DNA from: Sinotaia quadrata
Taxonomy: Eukaryota > Mollusca > Gastropoda > Architaenioglossa > Viviparidae
Length of the DNA stretch: 64,000 bases
Direction: 5' to 3'
Assembly: GCA_028829895.1 (NCBI GenBank)
Contig: CM054179.1
Location: 38,439,117 to 38,503,116, forward strand
This document shows, one piece after another, positions 23,672 through 34,880 of this stretch (positions are counted from its first letter, which is position 1; every line of letters begins with the position of its first letter). The position numbers and the translations under genes were made by a program. Under the pieces are notes generated by a model. It was not told the DNA's origin, searched no databases, and saw only the letters and a list, made by a program, of their open reading frames with translations.

Positions 23672-23838
23672 TCTATATATATATATGTTGGGAGAGGGGG
23701 GTAATTTTCTATATATATGTTGGGAGAGGGGGGTAATTTTCTCTATATATATGTTGGGAGAGGGGGGGTAATTTTCTATATATATGTTGGGAGAGGGGGG
23801 TAATTTTCTATATGTATATGTTGGGAGAGGGGGTTAAG
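23672..23838. repeat. About 34-bp minisatellite, 5 copies
   Basis: 'tatatatatgttgggagagg' followed by 'ggggtaattttct'. The stretch 23146-23671 shows nothing recognisable. Confidence 0.92.
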
Positions 23839-24084
23839 AAAAGAGAAGAGAGAGAGGAAATACAGGAATGTTGTATAATTCCTTCTGTTGTTAGAAAGTA
23901 TGTGAGGTTTATTTCAGCCATAAATTTTTCTAACAATTGCTTGCTTTGTCTTCTCTCTTTTTTTCCTCTTGGGCTTCCTTGTGAATTCTTGCATTCTGAG
24001 TCAGATGCTTACAGAGATGCTGTTGCATATGTTGATTGTTATTATTATTATTATTTAATGATATCTGTCTCAGTTTAATGTAAA

Positions 24085-24335
24085 CACATTTGCCTGTTAC
24101 CTTTCTGTCCAGAATTTGTACACCTATTCACAGATGTTTTGCCTGTTAATTTTTCAGTCCAGATATACAACATCTGTTTACAGGTGTTTTGCCTGTTAAC
24201 ATTTCTGTCCAGATCTAGTACAGCTATTCACAGGTGTTTTGCCTGTTAACTTCTCTGTCCACATCTAGTACATCTATTCACAGGTGTTTTGCCTGTTGAC
24301 CTTTTTTTTCCAGAATCAGTACATCCATTTATATG
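24085..24335. repeat. About 55-bp minisatellite, 5 copies
   Basis: 'tttgcctgttaacttttctg' followed by 'tccagatctagtacatctat' and 'tcacaggtgt'. Confidence 0.88.
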
Positions 24336-24474
24336 CATTATTTTTGTCCATTACCTGCATCATTTTTTGTATTTTGTATTCATATGGGTTTTGCCCATTG
24401 CCTTTCTAACCATAGGTATGATTGAGTTGCAAGACACTCCTTTTTTGATATGAAGCATCCTTGTTCAAGGTTTG

Positions 24475-24765
24475 CTTAATAGTCTATGAGACGGTTATCT
24501 GAGTCATGACTAGCTTTAATATGGTTTCTTGTTTGTTTAATAATCTGTGAGGCAGGATTATCTAATTCATACTAGCTTAAGTCTGGCTCCTTGTTTGTTT
24601 AATAATCTGTGAGGCAGGATTATCCAATTCATGACTAGTGTAGTTTGGCTTTATGCTTGAAATGTGTCATGCAGTATCTGGTTGTCTAGTTCATGATTAG
24701 TTTTATTTTGGCATCATATTTGCAGTACGCAATTGTCTAGTTCATGACTTGCTTTAGTCTGGTGT
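24475..24765. repeat. About 65-bp degenerate array, 4-5 copies
   Basis: 'gtttgtttaataatctgtga' followed by 'ggcaggattatct' and 'ttcatgactagctt'. Confidence 0.75.
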
Positions 24766-24766
24766 A

Positions 24767-25108
24767 TTAAGTACATGTACACATATGGCAGTATTGTACA
24801 TGCATATATATGATAATATTGTCCTGGTCAGTAGATGCAATCCATGTGTTAAGTACATGCATATGTATAACAATATTGTCCTGGTCAGTAGATGCAATCC
24901 GTGTGTTAAGTATATACATATGTATGACAATATTGTCCTGGTGAGTAGATGCAATCCGTGGGTTAAGTACGTACATATGTATGACAATATTGTCCTGGTG
25001 AGTAGATGCAATCCGTGTGTTAAGTACGTACATATGTATGACAATATTGTCCTGGTGAGTAGATGCAATCCGTGTGTTAAGTACGTACATATGTATGACA
25101 ATATCTGT
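24767..25108. repeat. 57-bp minisatellite, 6 copies
   Basis: 'acatatgtatgacaatattg' followed by 'tcctggtgagtagatgcaat' and 'ccgtgtgttaagtacgt'. The period of 19 codons opens false frames of 107-147 codons on both strands. 'CTGGTGAGTAG' in several copies resembles a 5' splice site. Confidence 0.95.
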
Positions 25109-25363
25109 CTTTCTTTTCTAGTTATAGGGATTGGCATGGTTGTGCTTTCGATGATATCTGAAACTAATGAGAATAATCGATATTTACTTCAGTTTTTGTG
25201 GCTGAATGAACATTTTATTCTTTCTTAAAATAAATGTATTTGTCTGTCTGTTTTTGGTCCATGTATCTATATTTAGTATTGATAAGGTTCGTGAGCGATT
25301 TTGTATTTTATTTGGTGATCTATTTTAACACTTAACTGCTTATTGTGCATATAAAACCACACA

Positions 25364-25390
25364 AACACACACACACACACACACACACAT
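25364..25390. repeat. (CA)n microsatellite
   Basis: Short CA tract. Confidence 0.9.
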
Positions 25391-25449
25391 GGATGAAGTA
25401 ATGGTAGCTGAATTATATCTGTGGAAACAGATCTCTAAAATTATCTCAT

Positions 25450-26135
25450 CCATTTATTGACAGATACAAAGTAGCAAATCTACAACAATGTGTATACAAA
25501 AAAAGTGGCACATCTATAATACTGGGTTTGCATAGACACAGATGTAACTCATGTATAATACTTTTTTTTTACACTGACACACAGTAGCACATGTACTCAT
25601 GTATAATACTGTGTTTGCATTGACACACAATAGCACCTGTATTCATTTATTACACTGTTTACAACAACACAACGTAGCTCATGTATACATGTATAATACT
25701 ATATTTACATTAACACAAAGGAGCTCATGTATTGACATAGACACAAAATAACTTATGTATATTACTGTATTTACTTAGACACAAAATAACTCATATGTAT
25801 TACGTATTTACTTAGACACAAAGTAGCTCATTTATAATACTGTATTTATATAGAATCAAAGTGTACTTCTGTATTTGCATAGACATAAATGAATCTTAAA
25901 TTCTTATAATATAATACTGTATTTACATAGATACAAATGTATCTTATATTATGTATAATATAATACTGTATTTACATAGACACAAATATATCTTATATTA
26001 TGTATAATATAATACTGTATTTACATAGATACAAATGTATCTTATATTATGTATAATATAATACTGTATTTACAAAGGCACAAATGTATCTTATATTATA
26101 TTTAATATAATACTGTATTTACATAAACACAAGGT
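25450..26135. repeat. Degenerate A/T-rich array, best copies 49 bp
   Basis: 'aatactgtatttacatagac' with 'acaaatgtatcttatattat' recurs. The 25890-26135 part has five good 49-bp copies, and the earlier part is diverged. Confidence 0.8.
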
Positions 26136-26439
26136 TTGATTGACACATGAAAAGACTTTACATAATATTAATTTATAGTAAATTATAATTTTTTCAATAA
26201 CTGATTTTAAATTCCTATTATATTAAGTAATTTACTAGAAAAATTGAAAGAAAGAAATGTTTAAGGATTTTAAATTAATCTGATTATGTAGATTATATTT
26301 ACCACATTTTAATTAGTATTATTTTGTTATATTTGTTTGATTTTGAAAACAGTTTTTTATTAAAAAATTAAAGTTTAGCATTGATTAACTTCATTGAAAC
26401 TTATCTTGATAGTATTTGCATTAATCTGCTTTATTTATG

Positions 26440-27035
26440 TATAATTTTTGGTATGTATGTCAATATGTGCATGTCAGTGTTATGGCTATCATTATGTGTA
26501 CATGTGTGCTTGCCAATACACATCTGGGTCATTATGTGTATGTATGTGCTTGCCAGTATGCATCTCTATCATTATGTGTATACATGTACACATGTCTATC
26601 ATTATGTGTATGTGCTTGCCAGTACACATCTCTATCATCATGTGTATGCATGTACACATGTCTATCATTATGTGTATGGATGTGCTTGCAAGTACACAGG
26701 TCTTTCATTATGCATATATATGTGTTTGCCATTACACATATCTATCATTATGTATATATATATATGCTTGCCTGTACACATCTATTAGTATGTGTATGTA
26801 TGTGTTTGCCAGTACATATGTCTATCATATATGTGTATATGTGTGCATGTCTTTCTTTGCTTCCTGGTGTGTATGTGTATAATTATATGTTCACACGTCT
26901 TTGTGTGCTTGCAAGTGTTTATGTCATCATTATGCATATGTATATTCATGTCTTTGTTTGCTTGTATGTGTATCTTGTGTGTGTTTGTATGTCTTTGTGT
27001 GCTTGCAAGTGTTTATGTATATCATTATAGCACTT
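26440..27035. repeat. Minisatellite of about 30-40 bp, about 15 copies
   Basis: 'ctatcattatgtgtatgtat' followed by 'gtgcttgccagtacacat', with shorter copies lacking part of the unit. It leaves open frames of up to 197 codons (Cys/Val/Tyr-rich) that are not genes. Confidence 0.88.
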
Positions 27036-27059
27036 TATTACTTCCATGATTGTGTTTAA

Positions 27060-27340
27060 ACTTTAACCATATATTGTTACTCATGTTTTAGTTGTAACTT
27101 TTACAGCACATTGTTACTGATATGTTTTTGCTGTAACTTTTACAGCACATTGCTACTGATATGTTTTTGCTGTATCTTTCATAATACCTTGTTACTTATC
27201 ATATTTTTATTTTTGCTTTGACAGACACTTTGTTACTCATGTTTTTGCTTGCTTGCATAGTACCTTGTTATTCATCATGTTTTGTTGTAGTTTTCATAGT
27301 ACCTTGTTACTCATCAAGTTTTTGTTGTAGCTTTGACACA
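27060..27340. repeat. About 41-bp minisatellite, 6-7 diverged copies
   Basis: 'cattgttactgatatgtttt' followed by 'tgctgtaacttttacag'. The stretch 27341-27875 shows nothing recognisable. Confidence 0.8.
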
Positions 27341-27878
27341 TTGATGTCAGTGCATGTCTAGTCTCATAAATCCAGGTGTATACTACCTGCCACTGAATAA
27401 CAGTCAATGCCAGAACTGTGGTACATGCAGTAGTGGGCCCTTAAAGTCAACTGGGTTATCTAGAGCTCTCCATCAATTCATTTCAATCTGCTCTCCTTAA
27501 AGATTAGTTACTTTTATCTGCCAGACAAGTGGTACTTGTAGCAGTGAGCCCTTGCATTGATTTACATTTTCTGTTTTGGATTCAGTCAAATCTCAGTCCT
27601 TGTGATGCATTAATTATAAGTTTCTGCATTTTGTTGCTGTTTGTTTCAATTTTATGCCTAAACAATGCAGACATTTCAAAGTACAAGAAAAGTTTGCATG
27701 TGTTTTGAAAAGTGACAGTTGTAAGTAGGAGAAATGTCTACCACATTGGATTTGAATACTACCAAATGACTCCAGTACTTCCACACCCAATAGTTCATGC
27801 AACTACACAATTAGTTTATGAAAAAATATGCTTTCGTGCTAAATATAACGTTAAAGACGCCACAGTTATTTATTTTAA

Positions 27879-28050
27879 GTGTGTGTGTGTGTGTGTGTAC
27901 ACTCGGCCGCGCGCACACTAATTTCCTTGTAATCGTTATATCCATGTCCCATCACTATGACGTATTTACTGTATTTCGGGGTTTCTGAGAAAATTAAATC
28001 GGCGCTTGCTCGCATTCTCCCCCAGCTCCCCTTCTTGCTATACAAACAAA

Positions 28051-28081
<31 letters not shown>

Positions 28082-28085
28082 GCGC

Positions 28086-28126
<41 letters not shown>

Positions 28127-28142
28127 CACGCACACACACACA
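27879..28142. repeat. (GT)n at 27879-27898 and (CA)n at 28050-28142
   Basis: Dinucleotide tracts of opposite sense about 150 bases apart, able to pair with each other in a transcript. Confidence 0.95.
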
Positions 28143-28774
28143 TTCGATAGTCATTGTACACACTCTCTCACATGTGCACATTATACACACGTGGTGTCAA
28201 TAATCGAGGTGAGTACATTAGTGGTTTTTCCGCCATTTACAAAATTGCCGTCTTTCGGACAGTACAGAGACAGGAATAAATAAACACAATATGCAAGAGC
28301 GGTAGAGTTGGAATGAAAAGCATATGTCACTTTTTAAAACGTCACAATACCTTGTGTGGTCTCAAACAAGACTCCAGTAAACAAACAGGACAACAAATAA
28401 CGTCGCCAATAAAAACATTTGGGAATGTATAGAAATTTGTATATGAACTTATTTCTTTGAAAACTGATATTATACATACGTTTCTTGGGCATTATATACT
28501 AGATTCAGATTTGGGGCATTAAATTCACAGCAACTTGGGGACATTTAAGAGCAGATTCGTGCAAAACATAAATTAAATCGAATTACACGAGAGAGAGAGC
28601 AGTGTCAACATCAACTCTGCATCTATTAGATTTACATGTATATTGTTAATTAGCAAGATTCCGTTTTAAAATTGTCAAATATAGATAATTAATTTGGTTC
28701 CGAAACTTTGGTTTGAGTGATTTCTAAAATTCGATTATGAGTTAGTCAGTAAGAGATCACGAGTTTAATCGTAT

Positions 28775-29290
28775 GGTTGTAACCAGAGATCGTGTGGTTA
28801 TCCATCAGAGATCGTGTGGTTATCCATCAGAGATAATGTGGTTATTAGAGACAATATGGTCATGTGTGATTCATATACCGTGTGGTTATCAATCAGGGAT
28901 AGTGTGGTTATCAGAGATCGTGTGGTGGGAAGTCAGATATTGTGTGGCTCTCAACCAGAGATCGTGTGGTGGGAAGTCAGATATTGTGTGGCTCTCAACC
29001 AGAGATCGTGTGGTGGGAAGTCAGATATTGTGTGGCTCTCAACCAGAGATCGTGTGGTGGGAAGTCAGATATTGTGTGGCTCTCAACCAGAGATCGTGTG
29101 GTGGGAAGTCAGATAGTGTGTGGCTCTCAACCAGAGATCGTGTGGTGGGAAGTCAGATAGTGTGTGGCTCTCAACCAGAGATCGTGTGGTGGAAAGTCAG
29201 ATAGTGTGTGGCTCTCAACCAGAGATCGTGTGGTGGGAAGTCAGATATTGTGTGGCTCTCAACCAGAGATCGTGTGGTGGAAAGTCAGAA
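28775..29290. repeat. 22-bp minisatellite with 44-bp higher-order units
   Basis: The first third is single 22-bp units like 'gatcgtgtggttatccatca' plus two bases. From about 28917 two unit types alternate ('gatcgtgtggtgggaagtca' and 'tattgtgtggctctcaacca'), giving nine nearly identical 44-bp dimers. Open frames here are repeat artefacts. Confidence 0.95.
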
Positions 29291-29539
29291 ATAATGTATT
29301 TGTCAATTGCAGTAAATTATTACTCATACTCGTACACGGTACACACAACTCTATGCAGTCTCCTTCTGTTTCGATTTTTTTTTTTTAATAGACCTAAATG
29401 AAAGTGTTTGTTGAGCTTTGGATGATGAAGAATATAACCTAGGTCTTGTAGACTTCAGAAAACGACTAAAGATGCTAACTGGATATTCATACCGACAGCG
29501 ATACAAGTGTGCTTGGTTTTCTTAAAGTGTTGACATATG

Positions 29540-29543
29540 ATGT

Positions 29544-29631
<88 letters not shown>
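29540..29631. repeat. (GT)n microsatellite, about 90 bp
   Basis: Nearly perfect GT tract, one of the longest in the window. Confidence 0.98.
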
Positions 29632-29632
<1 letters not shown>

Positions 29633-29759
29633 AAATGTAATTTGGAGGTTATTATCATGCAATTACCTTATCCTCACCCTCCTTCATTTCTAACCTTGCT
29701 ACTAGTGTATCTGTCTCAGGCCATGTACCGTGCAGCCGACAGACCTGTCTACTAGTGTC

Positions 29760-30260
29760 TGAAACGATAACTCTTTGCGTCAATAGCGGCCCTTGTTCCC
29801 CATCGAAAAAACATTTTTACCTCCGATGAGCCGATAAAGCGGAGAAGGGGTTTTAAAGAAAATATTATTCGCGTCTTCTACTCTCTCCTGAAATGACTTC
29901 TTTCTAATAGCACCGCCCGATGCGATGTCAGGCAGTGTGACAGCTTCGCCGAAAGATGCGATGCATTCTACGTTATCTCCCGTTGCATGATGTTTTATCT
30001 CCCTTTAACCACTATGCTGCACAATGAACCTACAGTTTAAAGTTGGCTTTGAGAGAGGGGAGAGATTTGTTGGTTAATAGAGCATTTTGGTTTGGACTTT
30101 CTCCCTCCACCCGATAGAGTGATATCAACACGGATGTGTTTACACAGATAGGACTATCTCTTGCAAAGAGAATAAACCCGGGTTTGTGGGAAATCTACGG
30201 CACATAAGGAAATGCTTACGTCAGTCAGGGTCCCATAATGACGTATAATTTCAAATGGGT
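29760..30260. other. GC-richer, CpG-containing non-repetitive segment in intron 2
   Basis: It stands out from the AT-rich surroundings and has a GC-box-like 'caccgcccg' near 29911 and a palindromic 'ggttatataacc' near 30259. It could be an intronic regulatory element. No open frame or splice-flanked exon was found. Confidence 0.25.
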
Positions 30261-30599
30261 TATATAACCTTATGGTATAATTGTTTTTAATTTGTTATTA
30301 TTTTATTATTAATAATTTATTTTTCCTCTAATACTTATAAATTAAATTCTATAACAATAGATAGATAAACAGATAGGCAGGCAGACAGAAAAAACACACC
30401 AATTTTGCTGTGGGTTAATCTTTCTTTATTGAGTGTGAGGCTTACTGATATTATTTAGAGTGGGATTGACTGGTATACAAACATTTCCAACACACGTTTT
30501 ATCACTTGAGCTTCTACTCACTGAGGTGAAGGCCAAAGAACTGAAAACACATTTAAAGTCAGAATGTGGCCAATTTCTCATGTACTAAATACATCTCGG

Positions 30600-30600
<1 letters not shown>

Positions 30601-30662
<62 letters not shown>
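30601..30662. repeat. (CA)n microsatellite
   Basis: Perfect CA tract of about 60 bases. Confidence 0.98.
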
Positions 30663-30667
<5 letters not shown>

Positions 30668-31069
30668 GATGTCTTATTAAAACATAAAGCAGATTTCATA
30701 CTAGCACATTAGAAAAGTAACCCTTCCTGCAAGATTAATGACTTGACACTTTTTTAAAATATATTTATTCCACTTTAACTAACAGCTTAAGACATTTATG
30801 GATATTTTTTAATAATGTGACAACTTTGAATCTGCCCAATACAGAATACTTTAAAATGTTGATATTTTTTATAAATGTGACAACTTAAACTGTTGCAGAC
30901 AAGAAAGATGGTAAAAACAGTATATAGCATCTTCTATTGAACTGAACAGACTGGGCAAATATTAACTCATCATTATACAGAACTGACTTTCTCAGTCCAC
31001 TTGGTCCATTACTCAGAGTGCATACAGCTTATTTGGTTGTTGCAAAATCCACTGACTGTTTAATTGGCA

Positions 31070-31345
31070 TTGATGTTAGTGTCAGTCCAATGTTGTTGAA
31101 AAAAGAGAATATTTAATAAAAATGCATACAGCTCTCTTGAGATTATACACTTCCAGTCAAAACATATTATAGCCATTGATGACAGATCAGTACAATCCTT
31201 GATAGTTAACCTGCATGTGTTAGTGTCAGTCCAATACTGTAAATAAAAGAAAAATTAATAAAACTACATTTAACTGTCTTGAGATTGCACACTTCCAGTC
31301 AAAACAAGTTATAGTCATTGATTTACAAATCAGTACAATCTTTGG
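31070..31345. repeat. Two-copy direct repeat, about 140 bp
   Basis: 'acttccagtcaaaacaagtt' and 'cagtacaatctttg' occur in both halves, each after 'tagtgtcagtccaat'. It lies about 450 bases upstream of exon 3. Confidence 0.8.
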
Positions 31346-31792
31346 GTTCAGGTTACTTTGCACTCAACTTTTATATTTTTTCATGGAGAAAAATTAACTT
31401 ATTTGTGGTCAAATTTTAAAGACATTTTTAAAACTGGTGGCATTTGTTATATTTGAAATCACTTCCCTTTTTAAAATTGTCCTGAATTTTTTTGTTCTTG
31501 TTCTAGAATGTCCTTAAATATTTCGGTCTGATGTCTGATGTAGCCATATGATTTTGTTACTAGTAATCTTTATTGCTGCACATTAATAAAATATAGATAG
31601 ATAGATAGATATTTGTATGTAAAATATTTATTTTATAACTCAAATTGATAATTTGTATATACATTTGTTGTCTTATATTTCTCCACCAGTTCTGTAATTC
31701 CCTTTCATATCTGATTTCATTTTGTGCAATGAAGGTGGAAAGCTTATTTTAAAGGAATATTTAATGGTTTGTGTTTTTTAACCTTTGTTTAG

Positions 31793-31957
31793 GATGTTGG
31801 ATAGGGGAACCCAATGTATGCATACAAGATCAATGTGTATCTAGCATGGCACCCAAAAACAACTCACATTTCTGCTGCTGTTCTGGTGACATGTGCAATG
31901 AGAATTTTACAGATGGCTATAATCCTGCTGCTCATACCACAACACCCATTACACCAA
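31793..31957 (+). CDS. BMPR2: BMPR2 exon 3: second half of the extracellular domain
   Basis: Acceptor 'acctttgtttag', donor a|GTGAGT, phase 1 in and out, 165 nt. With the split Gly it starts G-CWIGEPNVC and continues to DQC, the CCC triplet in HFCCCSGDMC and NENFTDG, the signature end of the type II receptor finger domain (human ...FCCCSTDLCNVNFTE). It supplies seven cysteines, completing the ten-cysteine set. NNS and NFT are possible N-glycosylation sites. The Thr/Pro-rich end (TTTPITP) is the stalk before the membrane. If the donor is not used, the frame runs two codons on to a TGA at 31963. Confidence 0.96.
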
Positions 31958-32470
31958 GTGAGTGATATTTATAACTTGTGGTCCATTATATCAAGTAGGT
32001 GACATTTATAACTCGTCCAATACATCAAGTAAGTGACATTTATAACTTGTAGTCCAATACACCAAGTAAGTGACATTTATAACTTGTAGTCCAATACACC
32101 AAGTAAGTGACATTTATAACTTGTAGTCCAATACACCAAGTAAGTGACATTTATAACTTGTAGTCCAATACACCAAGTAAGTGACATTTATAACTTGTAG
32201 TCCAATACACCAAGTAAGTGACATTTATAACTTGTAGTCCAATACACCAAGTAAGTGACATTTATAACTTGTAGTCCAATACACCAAGTAAGTGACATTT
32301 ATAACTTGTAGTCCATTACACCAAGTGAGTGATATTTACAAGTCAAGGCCCAGTATGATATTTATAACTCGTATTGTCATAACTCAATAGACTGAATGAA
32401 ATTTATAACTCATGGTCCAAAACACCAAGTGCCTAATATTTATCACTCCTATCAACTTGTGTTGCTTTGA
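31951..32470. repeat. 37-bp minisatellite built from the exon 3/intron boundary
   Basis: The unit 'acaccaagtaagtgacattt' followed by 'ataacttgtagtccaat' begins with the last seven bases of exon 3 and its donor. Donor-like sites: the true one at 31958 (GTGAGT), 31995 (GTAGGT), eight GTAAGT at 32029, 32066, 32103, 32140, 32177, 32214, 32251 and 32288, and GTGAGT again at 32325. Decayed copies reach about 32470. The middle copies are nearly identical, pointing to recent expansion. Confidence 0.97.
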
Positions 32471-32613
32471 AATGTTGAGTAATTTTAAAGATTATTGATA
32501 TATAGAGTTCTGGCAAACATTTTCTTTGTAACTGTAATTATTTGTAATCTTCTTTCATTGTTTGCTGATTTAGTGTTCTTGACAATTTTTTTCTGGTATT
32601 TTTTTTTCTGCAG

Positions 32614-32849
32614 GTCATCCACTCCAAGATAATAGCTACAAAACCAAAACCATCATCATATCTCTTTTGTCCGTTTTTTCAGTCGCTTTTTTTGTTATCA
32701 TTGCTTACATTGGTTTTCGCATGTGTATTCAACCCAAACAGCCATCAGTAGAATCAATCCTTACTACAGAGATTCCTGCATTGCCAGCAGAATTTGACAT
32801 GGATGACCTAAAGTTGTGCCACATAATCAGCAAGGGCCGCTACTCTGAG
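32614..32849 (+). CDS. BMPR2: BMPR2 exon 4: transmembrane helix, juxtamembrane and kinase start
   Basis: Acceptor 'tttttttctgcag', donor GAG|GTTAGT, phase 1 in, phase 0 out, 236 nt. After SHPLQDNSYKTK comes a hydrophobic helix of about 22 residues (IIISLLSVFSVAFFVIIAYI), then basic/polar RMCIQPKQ. The kinase begins with DDLKLCHIISKGRYSE, the glycine-rich loop. In this loop human BMPR2 has G-R-G-R-Y-G; here it is S-K-G-R-Y-S, so only the middle Gly remains. There is no GS box, as expected for a type II receptor. The exon equals human exons 4 and 5 together, with no intron between. Confidence 0.95.
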
Positions 32850-34561
32850 GTTAGTGTACATGATTATTGCATAATTAATGATTATTTAGATTGCAAAGAT
32901 TATTAAAAGAAACTATTCTATCTACTGATTTGTCTTTGTAGGAATGTTGTACACTTCCTTGGTATCATAGAGGTGATGAAATGCATCAAAGCAGCATATA
33001 ATCTCTTCCCCAATGTATCAGTTGACCAGAAACTGATATGTCTTTACAGTTTTATAAACTTAACATTTATCCTACTAATTGTATGCCAAAGTTTTGCATG
33101 AAGAACATGGAGATAAGTGATTTTTCTATTGTGACATTTGAACATATTTGTGTATTTTAATTACAGCTGATGCTATATTTCTGTATGAGTAGGAAAATTT
33201 ATATTTCTGTAAATGATGTTTTTGTCTGTCTTAAACAAAACAAACAAGAATTATACTTAAAATGCAAATTGAAATAAAAATAAATGTGTCCTACCTGTAA
33301 TAGGATAAGTCACTTAAATATTTCTTAATACTGCTCTTTGGTTGTTTCTATGACATTTTCTGAAAATGACCCATCATTTCAGGTGTATTACTTTTATAGT
33401 AACTATTCATTTCTGTATATTATAGGACTTACAGATTTCTGTGAATATCACTATAACTTGTCCTTTGTGAAGAGGACACCTCACTTCAGAAGTATTTGTC
33501 TGTTTCTGTATATTATAGGATTCATATAGTTCTGTGAAAAGCATGATATGTATAGCTCTTGTTGTCTTTTGTGTATTTAAAGTCAGTTATTTTCATTTGT
33601 CTACTGACTGAAATAATTTTCTGAGTAATTATCACCATCTATACTGCCACTTGAAAAATAATTATCTCAAACAACAACAGAAAAGCCTTCATTACCTTAT
33701 GTCGGAAGTGTGAGATTTAAAAAAAACTTTGTATCTATATTTGTAATCACTGAGAATCTTTGTATCAGCATAATTTTAGAAGAATTTGACAGGAAAAAAA
33801 TAAAAGGGAAATAGTTTAAGATGTGTTAATAATTTGTGCATGAAAATTGTCATTTTCTACCTTTTAATGCAAGCAATGATGCTTTTAAGAATAACATTTG
33901 GCCTTGTGCATATGCAACACCACCTAGTTCAAGGCCAAAGGCAATAAAGAGGCTAAAATTTAATTTTTAAAAAAATCAGGTTTGACTGACTGAACTTGGT
34001 GAAGCGCTTCCGGACTAGGCTGATTTCATGATAATCAGGCCCTTCTATATTTGTTCATTATACTAGATATTTCAATGTATCTGTACACCTATTTCTATCT
34101 ATGTATGTGTATGATTCCAAAGTGTAAGATTTCAAAGGTAAAGGGAAATAACCTTCTCCAAGCAAAGTCAACGTACTATTGCACAGTTAAAGGGAAATAA
34201 CCCTCCCCACATTCAGTAGCCTAAATTTGATTTAATTGTGTGCTTTGAGCACTTTAATAAAAAAAGTTATATTTAATTGGGTTTTTTTTATTCAGATTGC
34301 GATCCATTAATTAAATATTACTCTGAAATCCAAATGATTGGAAGGATTAACAAATTGAGTTGAAAGGTTGTACTTTTTAAAATAACTTAAACCTGTAATA
34401 ATGCTGACAGGGATGTCCTTGTTGTGACACTCTGTGAATTCATTCCATCTGTAAAACCTAACATAATGAATAGAAGCCATTGTGTGAAATTATTTAACAG
34501 GATGCTGTGAAGAATGAGAGTGGATATGATATGATGATAGGCTGGATTTCTTTCTTTCCAG
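32850..34561. other. BMPR2 intron 4 (1.7 kb)
   Basis: AT-rich. It contains a two-copy repeat of about 110 bp (33360-33530, sharing 'tttctgtatattataggact'/'attc') and two copies of 'aaagggaaataacc' (34142 and 34190). No exon recognised. Confidence 0.7.
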
Positions 34562-34880
34562 GTTTGGAAAGGCAAGCTAGGAGAGGAAGATGCAGCAGTG
34601 AAAATTTACACCCAACATTATCGTGAATACTACAACAATGAACGCACCCTCTATCGTCTACCATTCATGGACCATGATGGAATTGTCAAATTTTATGGTG
34701 CTGATGAACGGATCACTCAAGATGGATCTCCGCAACTAATGATTGTTATGTCGTATGTACCACTTGGGTCGTTGTGTGGCTATTTGAAGAACAATATATT
34801 GGACTGGCCCTCCATGGTACGAATGGCCCTCTCAGTTGCAAGAGGTTTGTCACACCTGCACACAGATATACAGAAGGGTG
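34562..34880 (+). CDS. BMPR2: BMPR2 exon 5: kinase N-lobe to start of the catalytic loop
   Basis: Acceptor 'tttctttccag', donor g|GTAAGC, phase 0 in, phase 1 out, 319 nt. It reads VWKGKLGEEDAAVKIYT, where AVK holds the ATP-binding lysine, then NNERTLYRLPFMDHDGIVKF (human NEKNIYRVPLMEHDNIARF), DERITQDG, the hinge VMSYVPLGSL and ARGLSHLHTDIQKG, matching human type II kinases closely. It corresponds to human exons 6 and 7 fused. Running past the donor gives an unrelated 20-residue extension, so the splice is needed. Confidence 0.96.

Noticed and set aside
24754..25228. Open frames of 107-147 codons on both strands
   Set aside because: Produced by the 57-bp minisatellite; the repeated peptide changes with frame and has no start or splice context.
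26381..27049. Cys/Tyr-rich open frames up to 197 codons
   Set aside because: Three overlapping + frames are open at once, the sign of a repeat array rather than coding selection.
28775..29290. Regular direct repeats resembling a CRISPR array
   Set aside because: Units are contiguous without unique spacers and the DNA is clearly eukaryotic.
28773..29401. 143-codon repeated-peptide frame
   Set aside because: Comes from the 22/44-bp array; several frames carry the same peptide because 44 is not a multiple of three.
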